From Candidula unifasciata (taxonomy: Eukaryota; Mollusca; Gastropoda; Stylommatophora; Geomitridae): a stretch of 64,000 nt of DNA. Location: NCBI GenBank assembly GCA_905116865.2, contig CAJHNH020002532.1, positions 20,001 through 84,000 of the forward strand, given 5' to 3'. Made by a program: the position numbers and the translations under genes. How positions within the stretch are numbered: position 1 is the first letter of the stretch; each line of letters opens with the position of its first letter. Below are positions 62,800 through 64,000 of the stretch, one piece after another. Under the pieces are notes generated by a model, which saw only the letters and a list, made by a program, of their open reading frames with translations, had not been told where the DNA came from and searched no databases.

Positions 62800-63080
62800 C
62801 TACTTATGTGTGTACTGTGAGGGTATTAAATTTAGAATATAGAACTATGATTAAACAACAATTAAGGATTCTAAGCCTAAATGTTACAGAAAATATATTG
62901 GATGGCTGCATGCATTAGGATTAAGAATAATATTCATGTATTTAAATGGCTTGTGATATCAGTCATGATATACACATTCATAAGAAAACATAAATGCAAA
63001 ATCAGAACATGTGAGACGAGATGTAAACGGCAAACCAATATAAAAATATGTTTGAAAAAATATTTAATGTTTAGACTAGA
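62800..63080 (+). repeat. Interspersed repeat family E, copy 2
   Basis: Matches 52436-52735 in order and orientation: TATTAAATTTAGAATATAGA, GGATTCTAAGCCTAAATGTT, ATTGGATGGCTGCATGCATT and CAGAACATGTGAGACGAG. Confidence 0.7.
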
Positions 63081-63114
63081 ACATATAAATAGAACTAATA
63101 TTTATTGTTACGGT

Positions 63115-63480
63115 GACCCCTAAACTTTGTACACGTTTGTGGATAGGCAGCAATGGCCGCTGTCATTCCGTGTCGGCGTAGAAGATCTTTAACGTCATCA
63201 GTCCATTTATTCTGGGTCAACCTGTTGCTTTGAGATCTTTTCAGGTGTAGGGCCTGTGTTGGTAGTTCTTCTGGCTGCATTCTTACTAGATGGCCTAACC
63301 ATCTGATCCTCTGTTTCTTAGTGAATTAGCTGTATGGTGTTGTTCCTACAGTCTGTCTGAAAACATAATTTCTAACTTTGTCTAGGATGGTTAAGTGGCT
63401 GCTTTTCTCAGGCATCTCATTTCACAGGTTTTAATTTTACGTAGGTAAGCCTTTTAAAATAACCAAGTCTGGCACTGATA
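63115..63480 (-). mobile_element. RTE-like LINE C-terminal fragment
   Basis: Minus-strand reading: EMRCLRKAAT, ILDKVRNYVFRQTVGTTPYS, a stop, KKQRIRWLGHLVRMQPEELP, TQALHLKRSQSNRLTQNKWT and DDVKDLLRRHGMTAAIAAYP, ending near 63115. This is the usual C-terminal order (IRW-GH segment, basic segment, WTDD segment). Confidence 0.75.
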
Positions 63481-63647
63481 GCACAGTGTTGACATGAATA
63501 TACTCTTTATAATCTGTTTCTTAGAGCTCATACTTATGTTTGGTTGTCTTATAACGGTGGCAACTGGTATATAAGTGCACTGGCTTGGTTGGTGTCTTGG
63601 TCGCAATTTACGCTGCACAGTACTAGTAGTAGTAGTACATTATACGC

Positions 63648-63830
63648 CACTAGCGATAAACACCCGATGACACAAAGTGCCACCATGTGGATGAGGATAA
63701 CCGTGGAGAGGTCCCAGAAATCGCATTTTGTCATTTGACGATATTTATGGCTGGGTTATATTGCGGCCCCTGGCAAGAGCCAGGGTAGGGCTTCAAATAA
63801 CAAAAAATTTCGCCCTAAAGAGGACGAAGC
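63648..63830 (+). repeat. Interspersed repeat family D copy
   Basis: AGCGATAAACACCCGATGAC, CCATGTGGATGAGGATAACC, CCCAGAAATCGCATTTTGTC, GGGTTATATTGCGGCCCCTG and AAGAGGACGAAGCTTGG. It starts next to a short (TAG)n stretch at 63623-63636 and is followed 243 bp later by the next copy. Confidence 0.78.
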
Positions 63831-63867
63831 TTGGTAATATTGTTAGTTACACAGACTGACTGACTGA

Positions 63868-64000
63868 CTTTCCACCCCACAAGGACATCACACAAGCGAT
63901 AAACACCCGATGACACAAAGTGCCATCATGCGGATGAGGATCACCGTGGAGAGATCCCAGAAACCGCGTTCAGACAATTGGCCATATTGATGGCCTGCCT
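63868..64000 (+). repeat. Interspersed repeat family D copy, cut by window
   Basis: GACTGACTGACTTTCCACCC, AAGGACATCACACAAGCGAT, then the same blocks as the copy at 63648. Runs off the right edge. The (GACT)n stretch at its left (about 63853-63870) is also seen at 36790. Confidence 0.78.

Overview
This window looks like gene-poor nuclear DNA from a multicellular animal. I found no bacterial-type operon and no intact host gene. The mix of RTE-like, jockey-like and Penelope-like retroelements, tRNA-headed SINEs and very long tetranucleotide arrays suggests a lophotrochozoan, most likely a mollusc. That assignment is inferred from repeat style, not proven. About a tenth of the window is simple repeat: (CTAT)n at 2.3-3.3 kb, (ATAG)n at 29.3-30.9 kb, (TATG)n at 43.1-43.6 kb, (CATA)n at 51.3-52.3 kb, and (GAA)n at 13.0-13.5 and 57.4-58.0 kb.

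The recognisable coding material is retrotransposon debris. There are about fifteen 3' fragments of RTE-like endonuclease/reverse-transcriptase LINEs (for example 11.6-12.7, 27.7-29.0, 44.0-45.4 and 61.3-61.9 kb). Jockey-like LINE copies with reverse transcriptase and RNase H lie at 8.6-10.6, 11.2-13.5 and 50.4 kb. A third LINE family with RNase H lies at 5.9, 42.2 and 44.2 kb, and the 44.2 kb copy is still open. A Penelope-like element at 39.2-40.1 kb has a hammerhead-like motif downstream. Short repeats fall into families described here as A (tRNA head, GTTGAC core), B (tRNA head, clean pol III boxes), C (GAA-tailed), D (ends in a 50-bp minisatellite in one copy) and E (unknown, two copies).

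Region by region: 0-4.4 kb holds SINEs, GAA-tailed repeats and the (CTAT)n array. 8.3-14.5 kb is a degenerate 26-bp tandem array split into pieces by at least three retrotransposon insertions, one of which contains another LINE. 15-29 kb is mostly unassigned sequence with scattered LINE and SINE ends. 29-33 kb has the 1.6-kb (ATAG)n array and a 195-bp-arm hairpin. 33-42 kb is SINE-rich and contains the Penelope-like element. 44-45.4 kb is a young LINE inserted into an older one. 45.4-50.4 kb is unassigned. 59.4-60.4 kb is a regular 56-bp minisatellite, and 62.3-64 kb holds a 50-bp minisatellite and family D repeats.

The best-supported new observations are two LINE-into-LINE insertions whose removal restores the host reading frame, the shattered 26-bp array, the 56-bp minisatellite with a compensatory palindrome variant, the long hairpin, and the hammerhead-like motif beside the Penelope-like element. 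All coordinates of repeat edges are by eye.
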